Assembly (NCBI RefSeq): GCF_000373625.1
Contig: NZ_KB891993.1
Coordinates: 806,001-870,000, forward strand
Direction of reading: 5' to 3'
DNA from: Streptomyces sp. LaPpAH-108
Lineage (GTDB): Bacteria; Actinomycetota; Actinomycetes; Streptomycetales; Streptomycetaceae
DNA: 64,000 bases
Numbering within the stretch: position 1 is the first letter of the stretch; every line of letters begins with the position of its first letter. A program made the translations under genes and the position numbers. Below the pieces are notes generated by a model. It was not told the DNA's origin and made no database searches. It worked only from the letters and a program-made list of their open reading frames with translations. This document shows positions 1 through 8,960 of this stretch, one piece after another.

Positions 1-1177
1 CGGGCCGGACACCACGGACGCCGAAGTACTGTCCGTCGTACGCGAGTTGGCCGCCGCGTTCCGTACGCGGGACGCCCGGCGCGACGCCGAGCGGATCCTG
101 CCGTACGACGAGATCCGCACCCTGGGCGAGGCGGGCCTGTTCACGCTGACCGTGCCCAAGGCGCACGGCGGCCCCGAGCTGTCGACGCGCACGCTGGGCG
201 AGGTGTTCACCGAGCTGACCGCGGGGGACGCCAGCATCGGGCAGATCCCGCAGAACCACTACTTCTTCGTCAACGTCCTTGCCTCGGCCGGGACTCCGGA
301 GCAGCAGGCGTTCTTCTACGAGGAGATCCTCCAGGGGCGCCACTTCGGCAACGCGCTGTCCGAGCGCGGCTCGCGCACCGCCCGCGGCTTCGAGATCGGC
401 TTCGCCCGGCAGCCCGACGGCAGCCGCATCGTGCACGGCACCAAGTACTACGCCACCGGCGCCCTGTTCGCCCACTGGATCCCCGTCTACGCCACCGACG
501 AGGAGGGCCGGGTGCACGCGGCCTGGATACCGGCCGACGATCCCGGCGTCAGCGTCGAGGACGACTGGAACGGCATGGGGCAGCGCACCACCGGCAGCGG
601 CACCGTCCGCTTCGAGCACGTCCGGGTGGCCGCCGAGCGGATCGTGCCGGTGTACACGATCTTCGAGAGGGACGAGGTGTTCGGTGCGTTCGGGCAGTAT
701 CTGCACGCGGCCATCGACACCGGTATCGCGGTCGCGGCGCTGCGCGACGGCAAGCGGCTCATCCACGAACTGGCGCGCCCCCGCAAGGAGACCGGTCTCG
801 ACCGGGCCGCCGACGAGGAGGCGGTCATCGACCTCTTCGGCGAGCTGGCGCTGCGGGTGCGCACGGCCCGCGCCCTGCTGCGGGAGGCGGGCGAGGCCGT
901 GGACGCGGCCCGCGCCGACCTCAACACCCGTACGGCGGCGGAGGCTTCGGCCGCCGTCGCCGCGGCCCGTGCCCACTCCGACGAGGTGTCCCTGAAGGTC
1001 TCCAGCGGCATCTTCGAACTCATCGGCACCCGCGCCGCCGACCGCGCCCTGCGTCTGGACCGGCACTGGCGCAACGCCCGCACCCACACCCTGCACGACC
1101 CCCGCCGCCTGAAGTTGCGCCATCTCGGCGGCTGGGAGCTGAACGACACCCCGCCGCCCGCCAACGGCCTGGTCTGA
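1..1177 (+). CDS. SfnB-family sulfur-acquisition flavin monooxygenase (5' end outside window)
   Basis: This is an acyl-CoA-dehydrogenase-fold flavoprotein of the DszC/SfnB type, which uses reduced flavin and O2 to oxidise organosulfur compounds such as sulfones. The frame is open from base 2 and the peptide before the TTG at 47 continues family sequence, so the true start lies upstream of the window and the TTG is not the start. Visible features are the N-terminal helical part (RDAERILPYDEIRTLGEAGL, then VPKAHGG), the central strand domain (ATGALFAHWIPVYA, then DDWNGMGQRTTGSGTVRFE) and a C-terminal helical domain ending in LDRHWRNARTHTLHDP, where DszC-type enzymes differ from true acyl-CoA dehydrogenases. 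About 391 residues are present, close to full length. ssuD follows after 28 nt, which supports a joint role in sulfur scavenging. SfnB against another DszC-like monooxygenase cannot be separated by reading alone. Confidence 0.85.
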   Translation, partial: GPDTTDAEVLSVVRELAAAFRTRDARRDAERILPYDEIRTLGEAGLFTLTVPKAHGGPELSTRTLGEVFTELTAGDASIGQIPQNHYFFVNVLASAGTPEQQAFFYEEILQGRHFGNALSERGSRTARGFEIGFARQPDGSRIVHGTKYYATGALFAHWIPVYATDEEGRVHAAWIPADDPGVSVEDDWNGMGQRTTGSGTVRFEHVRVAAERIVPVYTIFERDEVFGAFGQYLHAAIDTGIAVAALRDGKRLIHELARPRKETGLDRAADEEAVIDLFGELALRVRTARALLREAGEAVDAARADLNTRTAAEASAAVAAARAHSDEVSLKVSSGIFELIGTRAADRALRLDRHWRNARTHTLHDPRRLKLRHLGGWELNDTPPPANGLV

Positions 1178-1205
1178 TCGGCCCCGCACAGGACTGAGGA
1201 TCACC

Positions 1206-2351
1206 ATGTCCCTGACCTTCCACTGGTTCCTGCCCACGAACGGCGACAGCCGCCACATCGTCGGCGGCGGCCACGGCGTCCCCACCGGCTCGGCCGGCGG
1301 CGACCGTCCCGCCTCACTCGCCTACCTCGGTCAAGTCGCCCGCACCGCAGAACAGTTGGGCTTCGAGGGCGCGCTCACCCCGACCGGCGCCTGGTGCGAG
1401 GACGCCTGGCTGACGACGGCGATGCTCGTCCAGCAGACCGAACGTCTGAAGTTCCTGGTCGCGTTCCGCCCCGGCCTGGTCTCCCCCGCGCTCGCGGCGC
1501 AGATGGCCGCCACCTATCAACGGCACTCGGGCGGGCGGCTGTTGCTCAACGTCGTCACCGGCGGCGAGGACCACGAGCAGCGCGCGTACGGCGACTTCCT
1601 CGACAAGGAGGCCCGCTACGCGCGCACCGACGAGTTCCTGCACATCACCCGGGCGCTGTGGCGCGGCGAGACGGTCGACTTCGACGGCGTCCACGAGCGG
1701 GTCGCCGACGCCCGGCTGACCCGCCTGCCCGACCCGGTGCCGCCCGTCTACTTCGGCGGTTCCTCGAAGGCGGCGGGCCCGGTCGCCGCCTGCCACAGCG
1801 ACGTCTACCTCACCTGGGGCGAGCCGCCCGCGCAGGTCGCCGAGAAGATCGGCTGGATCCGGACGCTGGCGCGGGCCGAGGGCCGCGAGGTGCGCTTCGG
1901 GATCCGGCTGCACGTCATCGCCCGCGACACGGCCGAGGAGGCGTGGGCGCAGGCCGGGCGGCTGCTGTCCGGCATCGATCCGCAGGTCATCGCCAACGTC
2001 CAGGCGGGGCTTGCCCGTTCGGGCTCCGAGGGGCAGAAGCGGATGCTCGCGCTGCACGGCGGTTCCACGGACGGTCTGGAGATCTACCCGAACCTGTGGG
2101 CCGGGGTCGGCCTGGTACGCGGCGGCGCGGGCACCGCCCTCGTCGGCTCGCACACCGAGATCGCGGACCGGATCGCCGAGTACCACGCCCTGGGCATCGA
2201 CGAGTTCGTGCTGTCCGGCTACCCGCACATCGAGGAGGCGTACTGGTTCGGCGAGGGTGTCCTGCCGGTCCTCGCCGAGCGCGGCCTGTGGCGCCACCCG
2301 GACGCGGCGGCCCTGGACCGGACACCGTCGGCGGTGCCCTTCGCCTCGTGA
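1206..2351 (+). CDS. ssuD: Alkanesulfonate monooxygenase SsuD (FMNH2-dependent, LLM class)
   Basis: This luciferase-fold enzyme cleaves C-S bonds of alkanesulfonates with FMNH2 and O2, giving an aldehyde and sulfite for assimilation. The 381-aa protein matches SsuD along its length: it opens with the FHWFLPTNGDSR strand, contains LKFLVAFRPGLVSP and LLLNVVTGG, and ends with the long SsuD C-terminal part (SGYPHIEEAYWFGEGVLPVL). The ATG at 1206 has a GAGGA ribosome site 7 nt upstream. It lies 28 nt after the SfnB-like gene and is probably cotranscribed. No FMN reductase (ssuE) or ssuABC transporter is within the window, so reduced flavin must come from elsewhere. A hairpin terminator follows immediately. 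Confidence 0.93.
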   Translation: MSLTFHWFLPTNGDSRHIVGGGHGVPTGSAGGDRPASLAYLGQVARTAEQLGFEGALTPTGAWCEDAWLTTAMLVQQTERLKFLVAFRPGLVSPALAAQMAATYQRHSGGRLLLNVVTGGEDHEQRAYGDFLDKEARYARTDEFLHITRALWRGETVDFDGVHERVADARLTRLPDPVPPVYFGGSSKAAGPVAACHSDVYLTWGEPPAQVAEKIGWIRTLARAEGREVRFGIRLHVIARDTAEEAWAQAGRLLSGIDPQVIANVQAGLARSGSEGQKRMLALHGGSTDGLEIYPNLWAGVGLVRGGAGTALVGSHTEIADRIAEYHALGIDEFVLSGYPHIEEAYWFGEGVLPVLAERGLWRHPDAAALDRTPSAVPFAS

Positions 2352-2361
2352 CCCGCGTGTG

Positions 2362-2390
2362 AGGCCCCCGGGCGGCTCCGGGGGCCTTTC
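2362..2390 (+). terminator. Intrinsic terminator after ssuD
   Basis: A perfect 10-bp GC-rich stem (2362-2371 pairs with 2378-2387, loop GCGGCT) starts 11 nt after the ssuD stop and is followed by TTT. It closes the sulfur transcript before the next plus-strand gene at 2575. The rest of 2391-2574 holds no clear feature. Confidence 0.8.
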
Positions 2391-2574
2391 GCGTGCCGTC
2401 GGCCGCATCGGTGCCGCGCCGAAGGTTCCGCACCAGCCCCTCGGGGCGCCACGGAAGGCATGCGCTGCTGACCGAAGCGGCGCCGCCGAGCCCACAGGGG
2501 GCCACCCGTGTGAATCCCGTGCGGAATTCCGGTCGGCAGGAATCGACGCGGGACCGTGAGTCGTTGGCCCGGGT

Positions 2575-3492
2575 ATGAAGGCAATCACCGTCGCCGCTCC
2601 TGGCGACACACCACAGCTCACCGAACAGCCGGACCCCAAGGTCGGCCCGGACACCGTGCTCGTACGCGTCAAGATCGCCGGAGTCAACCCGGTGGACTGG
2701 AAGGTCGCGGCGGGCCGTCTCGACCCGATCCTGTACGTCTACCTTCCGCTGATCCCCGGCTGGGACGTGGCGGGGGTCGTGGAGCGGGTGGGCCCTGCCG
2801 TGACGGAGTACGCGCCCGGTGACGAGGTGATCGCCTACGCCCGGACGGACACGGCGCAGCACGGTACGTACGCCGAGCTGGTACCGGCGCCCGTCCGTTC
2901 GGTCGCCCGCAAGCCCGCCTCGCTCACCTGGCAGCAGGCGGGAGGGCTGCCGCTGGCGGGGCTGACCGCCCTCCAGTCGTTGCAGGCCGCGGAGGTCACC
3001 AAGGGCGACACCGTGCTGGTGAGCAACGCGGCCGGTGGCGTCGGTTCCTTCGCCCTTCAGATCGCGGCGGCCACCGGGGTCCGCGTCATCGGTACGGCGA
3101 GCGAGGCCAAGGCCGACTACCTGCGCTCGCTGGGCGCGGAGCCCGTGACGTACGGCGAGGGGCTCGTCGAGCGCGTACGGGCGCTGGCACCCGAAGGGGT
3201 GGACGCGGCCCTCGACTTCTACGGCGGTCCGGCCACCGTCGCCTCCCTGGAGCTGACCAAGTCCCCGTCCCGGGTCGTGTCCATCGCCGACCCCGGCATC
3301 CGCGAGCGGGGCGGCCGTTACGTCTTCGCGCGTCCCGATCACGCCGGGTTGACGAAGCTGGGCGACCTAGCGGACGCCGGGAAGCTCACGGTCCATGTCG
3401 ACCGTGAACTGCCGCTGGCGGAGGCCGCCCAGGCATGGCGGCTCAGCCAGGAGGGGCACACCACCGGAAAGATCGTCCTGCGGGTCTCCTGA
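2575..3492 (+). CDS. NADP-dependent MDR-superfamily oxidoreductase (quinone reductase-like)
   Basis: A 305-aa zinc-free medium-chain dehydrogenase/reductase. It shows the N-terminal GroES-like domain (GVNPVDWKVAAG, PLIPGWDVAGVVERVG), then the Rossmann part with the nucleotide loop VSNAAGGVGSFALQIA near residues 143-158, and the usual C-terminal TGKIVLRV. The zinc-binding cysteines of alcohol dehydrogenases are absent. Such enzymes reduce quinones, enals or similar electrophiles with NADPH; the substrate cannot be read from sequence. The gene stands alone, with a terminator before it and a long hairpin after it. Upstream of the ATG no strong ribosome site is visible. Confidence 0.85.
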   Translation: MKAITVAAPGDTPQLTEQPDPKVGPDTVLVRVKIAGVNPVDWKVAAGRLDPILYVYLPLIPGWDVAGVVERVGPAVTEYAPGDEVIAYARTDTAQHGTYAELVPAPVRSVARKPASLTWQQAGGLPLAGLTALQSLQAAEVTKGDTVLVSNAAGGVGSFALQIAAATGVRVIGTASEAKADYLRSLGAEPVTYGEGLVERVRALAPEGVDAALDFYGGPATVASLELTKSPSRVVSIADPGIRERGGRYVFARPDHAGLTKLGDLADAGKLTVHVDRELPLAEAAQAWRLSQEGHTTGKIVLRVS

Positions 3493-3543
3493 CGCGGAAG
3501 CCGATCGAAGGCACCAGAGAGCCGGGACAACCGGTTCCCTGCT

Positions 3544-3598
3544 GCCGAGCTGTCTGATGCCCCCTATCCATCTGATAGGGGGCATCAGACAGCTCGGC
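3544..3598. repeat. 25-bp perfect inverted repeat (long hairpin), probable terminator
   Basis: Positions 3544-3568 and 3574-3598 are perfect reverse complements separated by a 5-nt loop (CATCT). Pairing can extend 3 bp more (CTG at 3541-3543 region with CAG at 3601-3603 region) if a 3-nt GGC bulge is allowed. It lies between two plus-strand genes, 51 nt after the oxidoreductase stop. No T tract follows, as is common for actinobacterial terminators. The arms include TGTCTGAT and ATCAGACA, so the DNA is also a candidate operator or remnant of a small mobile repeat. Only one copy is in the window. Confidence 0.75.
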
Positions 3599-3730
3599 GG
3601 CAGGTCGGCATGAGTTCTGCTGAACGTGGTTACGGATGACCGCGGGTGCACACGGGCAGGATTCTGTTTCTCCGCGTCGGCCTGCGGGAACTGCGGTCAC
3701 CAGTGGATCTGCCGAAGTGAGGGACGGGCC

Positions 3731-4444
3731 GTGTTCTACAACCTGCTCAAGTACGTTCTGCTGGGGCCGCTGCTCAGAGTGGTGTTCCGGCCGCGGATCG
3801 AGGGTCTTGAGAACGTCCCCGAGGACGGGGCGGCGATCGTCGCGGGGAATCATCTGTCGTTCTCGGACCATTTTCTGATGCCGGCGATCCTCAAGCGGCG
3901 GATCACGTTTCTCGCGAAGGCCGAGTACTTCACCGGGCCGGGGATCAAGGGGCGGCTGACCGCCTTCTTCTTCCGGAGTGCGGGCCAGATCCCGGTGGAC
4001 CGGTCGGGCAAGGAGGCGGGGCAGGCGGCGATCCGGGAAGGGCTCAAGGTGCTGGGGCGGGGCGAGCTGCTGGGGATCTATCCGGAGGGGACGCGGTCGC
4101 ACGACGGGCGGCTGTACAAGGGCAAGGTCGGGGTGGCGGTGATGGCCCTGAAGGCGGGGGTGCCGGTCGTGCCGTGCGCGATGATCGGGACCTTCGAGGC
4201 GCAGCCGCCCGGCAGGAAGCTCCCCCGGCTGCGGCCGGTGGCGATCCGGTTCGGCAAGCCGATGGACTTCTCCCGCTTCACCGGGATGGAGGGCGAGCGG
4301 GCGGTGCTGCGGGCGGTCACGGACGAGATCATGTACGAGATCCTCGCGCTGTCCGGGCAGGAGTACGTCGACGAGTACGCGGCCGTCGTCAAGGAGAGCC
4401 AGGGCGAGCGGCAGCGCAGATTCCCCCGCGCACCACTCAGCTGA
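3731..4444 (+). CDS. Lysophospholipid acyltransferase family protein (PlsC-like)
   Basis: A membrane-associated glycerolipid acyltransferase that would acylate lysophosphatidic acid (or a related acceptor) during phospholipid synthesis. The acyltransferase block I HX4D is present as NHLSFSD, block III as YPEGTRS, and PVVPCAMIGT is the conserved block IV. An N-terminal hydrophobic stretch (LLKYVLLGPLLRVVF) would sit on the membrane. I chose the GTG at 3731 (237 aa): it starts the family-like VFYNLLKY sequence and has a GAGGG ribosome site 7 nt upstream. The same frame is open further upstream, but that part has no family sequence. The 3' end, including the stop codon, lies in a short direct repeat. 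Confidence 0.87.
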   Translation: MFYNLLKYVLLGPLLRVVFRPRIEGLENVPEDGAAIVAGNHLSFSDHFLMPAILKRRITFLAKAEYFTGPGIKGRLTAFFFRSAGQIPVDRSGKEAGQAAIREGLKVLGRGELLGIYPEGTRSHDGRLYKGKVGVAVMALKAGVPVVPCAMIGTFEAQPPGRKLPRLRPVAIRFGKPMDFSRFTGMEGERAVLRAVTDEIMYEILALSGQEYVDEYAAVVKESQGERQRRFPRAPLS

Positions 4445-4482
4445 CCCACGCCGCCCGACCGACCCGCGCCACTCAGCTGACC
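4433..4482. repeat. 14-nt direct repeat spanning the plsC-like stop codon
   Basis: CCACTCAGCTGACC occurs at 4433-4446, where it includes the stop codon of the acyltransferase, and again at 4469-4482, 36 nt apart. It looks like a small tandem duplication of the gene end. The remainder of the gap to 4597 holds nothing clear except pyrimidine-rich sequence. Confidence 0.6.
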
Positions 4483-4597
4483 TGCCCCGCTCGGCCCACC
4501 CACACCCGCCCCGCCCCCGTCCCGCTTCCGCTGTCGGCGGACTCCGCTCTCGGCGCAAGCACGCGTCAACCCCCCTGCGCACGGCCAAGATCGCCCC

Positions 4598-5632
4598 ATG
4601 AAGCGAGCTGTGGTGATCGGTGGCAATGGGCAGATCGGGCGTCCCGTGGTGGACGCGCTGGTCCGGGACGGATGGGAGGTGACGGCCGCCACGCGGAGCG
4701 GCGGCCGGAGCGCGGCGTGGGACGCGGGGGTGCGCGCGGTCCCGCTGGACCGTGCCGACGACGCCGCGCTCGGCGCCGTGGTGGGCGACGGCTGCGATCT
4801 CGTGGTGGACCTGGTCGGCTACGACGCCGTCCACGCACGGCAGTTGACCGCTCTCGCGGGCCGGATCGGTTCGGCCGTGGTGATCTCCACGGTGGCGGTG
4901 TACGCGGACGACGCGGGACGCGGTTTCGACACCATGGACGAGCCGGACGGCTGTCCGGACTTCCCGGTGCCGATCCCGGAGACCCAGCCGACGGTACGGC
5001 CCGGCGACGCGACCTACGCCACCCGCAAGTCCGCCCTGGAGCGTGAACTCCTCACCAACGAGGCCGGGTTGCCGGTGACCGTCCTGCGTCCTGGCGCCGT
5101 CCACGGGCCGGACAGCCCACTCCCCCGCGAGCTGTACTTCGTCAAGCGCAATCTCGACGGGCGCCGCGCACGCGTGCTGGCCTTCCGGGGCGAGTCCCGG
5201 TTCCACACCGCGAGCGTCCACAACATCGCGGAGCTGGTCCGGCTGGCCGCCGCCCGGCCCGGGACGCGGGTGCTCAACGCCTGTGATCCGCAGGCGCCGA
5301 CGAGCGAGGAGATCGGGGCCGCGATCGACGCGGTCATGGGGGTGAAGACCAGGACGACACGACTCGACGGGCCGCCACGAGAGGGCTCCGTCGGCCTCAA
5401 CCCGTGGGCGGTCCCCCGGCCGGTGGTGTGCGACATGTCCGCCGCCGAACGGGAGTTGGGCTACCGGCCGGTGGTGTCGTACGAGGACAGCCTGCCGGAG
5501 ACGGTGGAGTGGCTGACGGCCGAACTGCGCGCCGGTAGCTGGGACGAGCGCTTCCCGCTGCTCGCAGGGGCCTACCCGGAACTCTTCGCCTATGCGGCGG
5601 AAGACGCCCTGTCGGGCGCGGAGAAGGCATGA
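4598..5632 (+). CDS. NAD-dependent epimerase/dehydratase family protein (extended SDR)
   Basis: A 344-aa Rossmann-fold protein of the extended short-chain dehydrogenase/epimerase group. The dinucleotide motif GGNGQIG is at residues 8-14 and the region ISTVAVYAD followed by YATRKSALERELL carries the Ser, Tyr-x3-Lys catalytic elements (Y-A-T-R-K). PVTVLRPGAVHGPDS is the typical post-catalytic strand. Substrate is unknown: a nucleotide sugar, an atypical epimerase substrate or a regulatory ligand are all possible. It stands alone between the plsC-like gene and a bidirectional terminator. A CAAGAT hexamer about 7 nt before the ATG and the lack of a ribosome site suggest a leaderless transcript. 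Confidence 0.85.
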   Translation: MKRAVVIGGNGQIGRPVVDALVRDGWEVTAATRSGGRSAAWDAGVRAVPLDRADDAALGAVVGDGCDLVVDLVGYDAVHARQLTALAGRIGSAVVISTVAVYADDAGRGFDTMDEPDGCPDFPVPIPETQPTVRPGDATYATRKSALERELLTNEAGLPVTVLRPGAVHGPDSPLPRELYFVKRNLDGRRARVLAFRGESRFHTASVHNIAELVRLAAARPGTRVLNACDPQAPTSEEIGAAIDAVMGVKTRTTRLDGPPREGSVGLNPWAVPRPVVCDMSAAERELGYRPVVSYEDSLPETVEWLTAELRAGSWDERFPLLAGAYPELFAYAAEDALSGAEKA

Positions 5633-5636
5633 GAAG

Positions 5637-5666
5637 AGGGGCGGCCGGAAGGCTCCGGCCGCCCCT
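5637..5666. terminator. Bidirectional terminator between convergent genes
   Basis: A perfect 13-bp stem (5637-5649 with 5654-5666, AGGC loop) lies between the stop of the SDR gene (5632) and the stop of the minus-strand peptidase (5684). Its symmetry lets it end both transcripts. Confidence 0.85.
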
Positions 5667-5683
5667 CCGTCTCGTACCGGGTG

Positions 5684-7276
5684 TTACGGCTCCGGCGTCG
5701 CGTGCGGGGCGCACGTCACGTCGGAGCGGTCCAACTGGCCCTTGAGCAGGTAGGCGTCGACCCGCTCGTTGATGCAGGGGTTGACCAGGCCGGTCACGCC
5801 GTGCGAGCCCGCGTCCCGCTCGGTGATCAGGCGCGAGTTCTTGAAGCGCTTGTGCAGCGAGACGGCGCCCTCGTACGGGGTGGCGGCGTCGTTGGTGGAC
5901 TGCACGATCAGGACCGGCGGAAGACCGCGGTGCGTCGTGACCTCGACCGGGGTGTGCTGCTTGGCCGGCCAGGTGGCGCAGGGCAGGTTCATCCAGGCGT
6001 TGGCCCAGGTCATGAACGGGTAGTCCTTGTTGAGCCGGGTGTTGTCCCGGTCCCAGGTCTTCCAGTCCGTGGGCCACTTGGCGTCGGCGCACTCCACGGC
6101 GGTGTAGACCGCGTTGCCGTTCTCGGAGGACGCGTTGCCCGCCGTGTCCGACAGGTCCGGGGCCGCCGCGTCGACGAGCGCCTGGGTGTCACCGGCGACG
6201 TACTTGCTGAACACCGTGGCGACCGGCACCCACGACGAGTCGTAGTACGGCGCGCTCTGGAAGAAGCCGATCAGCTCGGCCGGGCCGACGACCCCGCCCA
6301 GCGGCTGCTTCTTGGCCGTCGCGCGCAGCTTCAGCCACTTGGCCTGGACGGCGGCGCGGGTGGTGCCGAGGTGGAAGGCGGCGTCGTTGGCGGCGACCCA
6401 GTCCTCCCAGTCCTTCCAGCGGCCCTCGAACGCGATGTCCTGGTTCAGGTTGGCCTGGTACCAGATGTTGTCGCGGTCCGGGTTGACCACGCTGTCCACG
6501 ACCATGCGGCGCAGGTGACCCGGGAAGAGGGTGCCGTAGACGGCGCCCAGGTAGGTGCCGTACGAGACGCCGAGGTAGTTCAGCTTCTTCTCACCGAGCG
6601 CGGCGCGGATGACGTCCAGGTCGCGGGCGGTGTTCGGCGTGGTCATGTGCGGCAGCATGGCGCCGCTGCGCTCGCCGCAGCCCTCGGCGTACTCGCGGGC
6701 CAGCTTGCGCTGGGCACGCTTGTCGGCCTCGGTGTCGGGCACCGGGTCGGCCTTGGGCGCCTTGACGAACTCCTGCGGGTCGACGCAGGAGATCGGCGCG
6801 GAGTGGCCGACGCCGCGCGGGTCGAAGCCCACGAAGTCGTACGCCTTGGAGACGTTCGTCCACAGCGGGTTCTTCGTGGTGACGCGGGTCGGGAAGCGCA
6901 TCCCGGAGCCGCCGGGGCCGCCCGGGTTGTAGACCAGCGCGCCCTGGCGGTCCTGCTTGGTGCCGGTGTTGCCGATGCGGTCCACGGCGAGCTTGATCTG
7001 CTTGCCGTGGGGGTGGGCGTAGTCGACCGGCACGGTGACCCAGCCGCACTGGATGGGCTTGGCCAGCCCCCAGTCGGCGGGGCAGTCCTGCCAGTCGATG
7101 CCCCGGTGGGCGGCGCGGGCGGCGGCGATCGCGGCACCGCGCGCCTCGCGGTCCTGCCCGTGCCGGCTGTCGGCGGTGGCAGCGGGGGCCGCCACCGCCC
7201 CGGCTATCAGGCTGGCGACGAGTGTTCCGGCCGAACTCAGCGCCAGAATAAGGTTCTTCGGTCTGTTCTCCCTCAA
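5684..7276 (-). CDS. tap: Secreted tripeptidyl aminopeptidase (alpha/beta hydrolase, Tap/Slp family)
   Basis: A 530-aa secreted serine exopeptidase removing tripeptides from the N terminus of proteins. It starts with a signal peptide (basic MRENRPK, hydrophobic segment LILALSSAGTLVASLIAGAVAA, then APAATADS). The hydrolase core shows the oxyanion region YNPGGPGGSG, the nucleophile elbow GVSYGTYLG, the acid in IVQSTNDAATPYEGA and the catalytic His in DAGSHGV. The Cys pairs typical of this secreted family are present. I use the TTG at 7276: GGGGAGGGG sits just upstream on the minus strand and the basic signal-peptide N region begins here. It lies downstream of ureD but 144 nt away, and probably has its own promoter. 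The symbol is by family resemblance to Streptomyces Tap. Confidence 0.9.
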   Translation of the reverse strand: MRENRPKNLILALSSAGTLVASLIAGAVAAPAATADSRHGQDREARGAAIAAARAAHRGIDWQDCPADWGLAKPIQCGWVTVPVDYAHPHGKQIKLAVDRIGNTGTKQDRQGALVYNPGGPGGSGMRFPTRVTTKNPLWTNVSKAYDFVGFDPRGVGHSAPISCVDPQEFVKAPKADPVPDTEADKRAQRKLAREYAEGCGERSGAMLPHMTTPNTARDLDVIRAALGEKKLNYLGVSYGTYLGAVYGTLFPGHLRRMVVDSVVNPDRDNIWYQANLNQDIAFEGRWKDWEDWVAANDAAFHLGTTRAAVQAKWLKLRATAKKQPLGGVVGPAELIGFFQSAPYYDSSWVPVATVFSKYVAGDTQALVDAAAPDLSDTAGNASSENGNAVYTAVECADAKWPTDWKTWDRDNTRLNKDYPFMTWANAWMNLPCATWPAKQHTPVEVTTHRGLPPVLIVQSTNDAATPYEGAVSLHKRFKNSRLITERDAGSHGVTGLVNPCINERVDAYLLKGQLDRSDVTCAPHATPEP

Positions 7277-7291
7277 GGAGCCCCTCCCCGT

Positions 7292-7312
7292 GCCTGATGG
7301 ACATAGTCAGGC
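7292..7312. promoter_or_regulatory. Inverted repeat in the tap leader
   Basis: GCCTGA (7292-7297) and TCAGGC (7307-7312) are separated by 9 nt, 15-36 nt upstream of the tap start on the minus strand. It may be a leader hairpin or an operator. The regulator is unknown. Confidence 0.3.
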
Positions 7313-7362
7313 GGGGATCCTCTCGGCTGTGAGCCGTCTGAGAACAGGGTCTGCGGATCTTC

Positions 7363-7379
7363 TTTACCAATCCGATAAA
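7363..7379. promoter_or_regulatory. Candidate operator/promoter region upstream of tap
   Basis: TTTACC (7363-7368) and GATAAA (7374-7379) form a nearly symmetric, AT-rich element in otherwise GC-rich DNA about 90 nt upstream of tap. It is a plausible regulator site or part of the tap promoter. It is also next to a small 6-bp hairpin (7384-7400) that may end the urease transcript. Confidence 0.25.
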
Positions 7380-7420
7380 CGGATCACCGCATACCGGTGA
7401 GCGAGCGACCCCGTGCGCTG

Positions 7421-8250
7421 CTACGCCAGCACCGCCAGCGCCTCGTCCAGCCGCCGTCGCAGGGCCAGCGCGTCGGGGGCCACGGCGCTGACGAGGACGG
7501 CGGGACCGGCGAGCGGCATCAGCGCGGCCCCCTCCCCCAGCAGCCGCGCCTCGGGCCGCTCCTGAGCGAACTCCGGCCGTACGACGACCAGTTGACCGAC
7601 AGCTCGCATGCCGCCGAGGACCGCGGGGCCGTCCCAGCCACCCGGTGCATCGGGGCCGCAGGACAGCTCCTGATCGAGGACGGTGGTCCCGGCGATCCGT
7701 ACGGTGAGACGGCTGGTGAGCCTCCCGGGGTCCTCGCCGACGCGGCCGAGTACCTGCTCCTCGCGCAGCACCAGCCGTGCGTCTGGGGCGAGTTGGACGC
7801 GCGTGGTGACGTACAGGTCGCTTCCGGCGGCCGAGATCAGCTGTTCGGGGAGCCAGTGCAGCTCGCCGCCGTCGGACACGTCGAGCCGTACGTCGTAGCG
7901 CGCCTCGTGCTTCGTCTGGCCGGGCAGCGCGATGGTGGCGGCGGCCGAGCCCAGGTGCAGCCGGGCGCCCTCCCCCACCTCGGCCGCCACGGTGAAGTGG
8001 TCGCCGCCGAGGGGGCCGCTCATCGCGCCGACGAGCAGGACACGCGCCTCTCCCCCGCGCGCCCGGGTGCGCCGGAGGGCCAGCGGGCCGTCGCCGTCCA
8101 GGACCGGGAGCGCGGTGCCGCCGCGCCCGTCGGCACGGGCGGCGATGCGGGCGTGGGCGCGAACACCATTGGCGCGCAGGCCCGTTGCGGTCGGGCCGCC
8201 CACCCCGGCCGCTCTGGTCACCCCGGCCACCTCGGTCGCGGCGTCACGCA

Positions 8251-8251
<1 letters not shown>
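7421..8251 (-). CDS. ureD: Urease accessory protein UreD (UreH)
   Basis: UreD forms the UreD-UreF-UreG complex that delivers nickel and CO2 to apo-urease. The family signature GPLGGDHFTVAAEVG and the later SAAATIALPGQ and LPEQLISAAGSDL segments identify it. The start is placed at the ATG at 8251, giving 276 aa and a TGATG overlap with the ureG stop, which implies translational coupling. A longer frame opens at 8287 but would overlap ureG by 37 nt. It is the last gene of the ureABCFGD operon. Confidence 0.92.
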
Positions 8252-8928
<677 letters not shown>

Positions 8929-8960
8929 GAGCGGCTCCAAGTTCGGTGCGGGGTGAGGCG

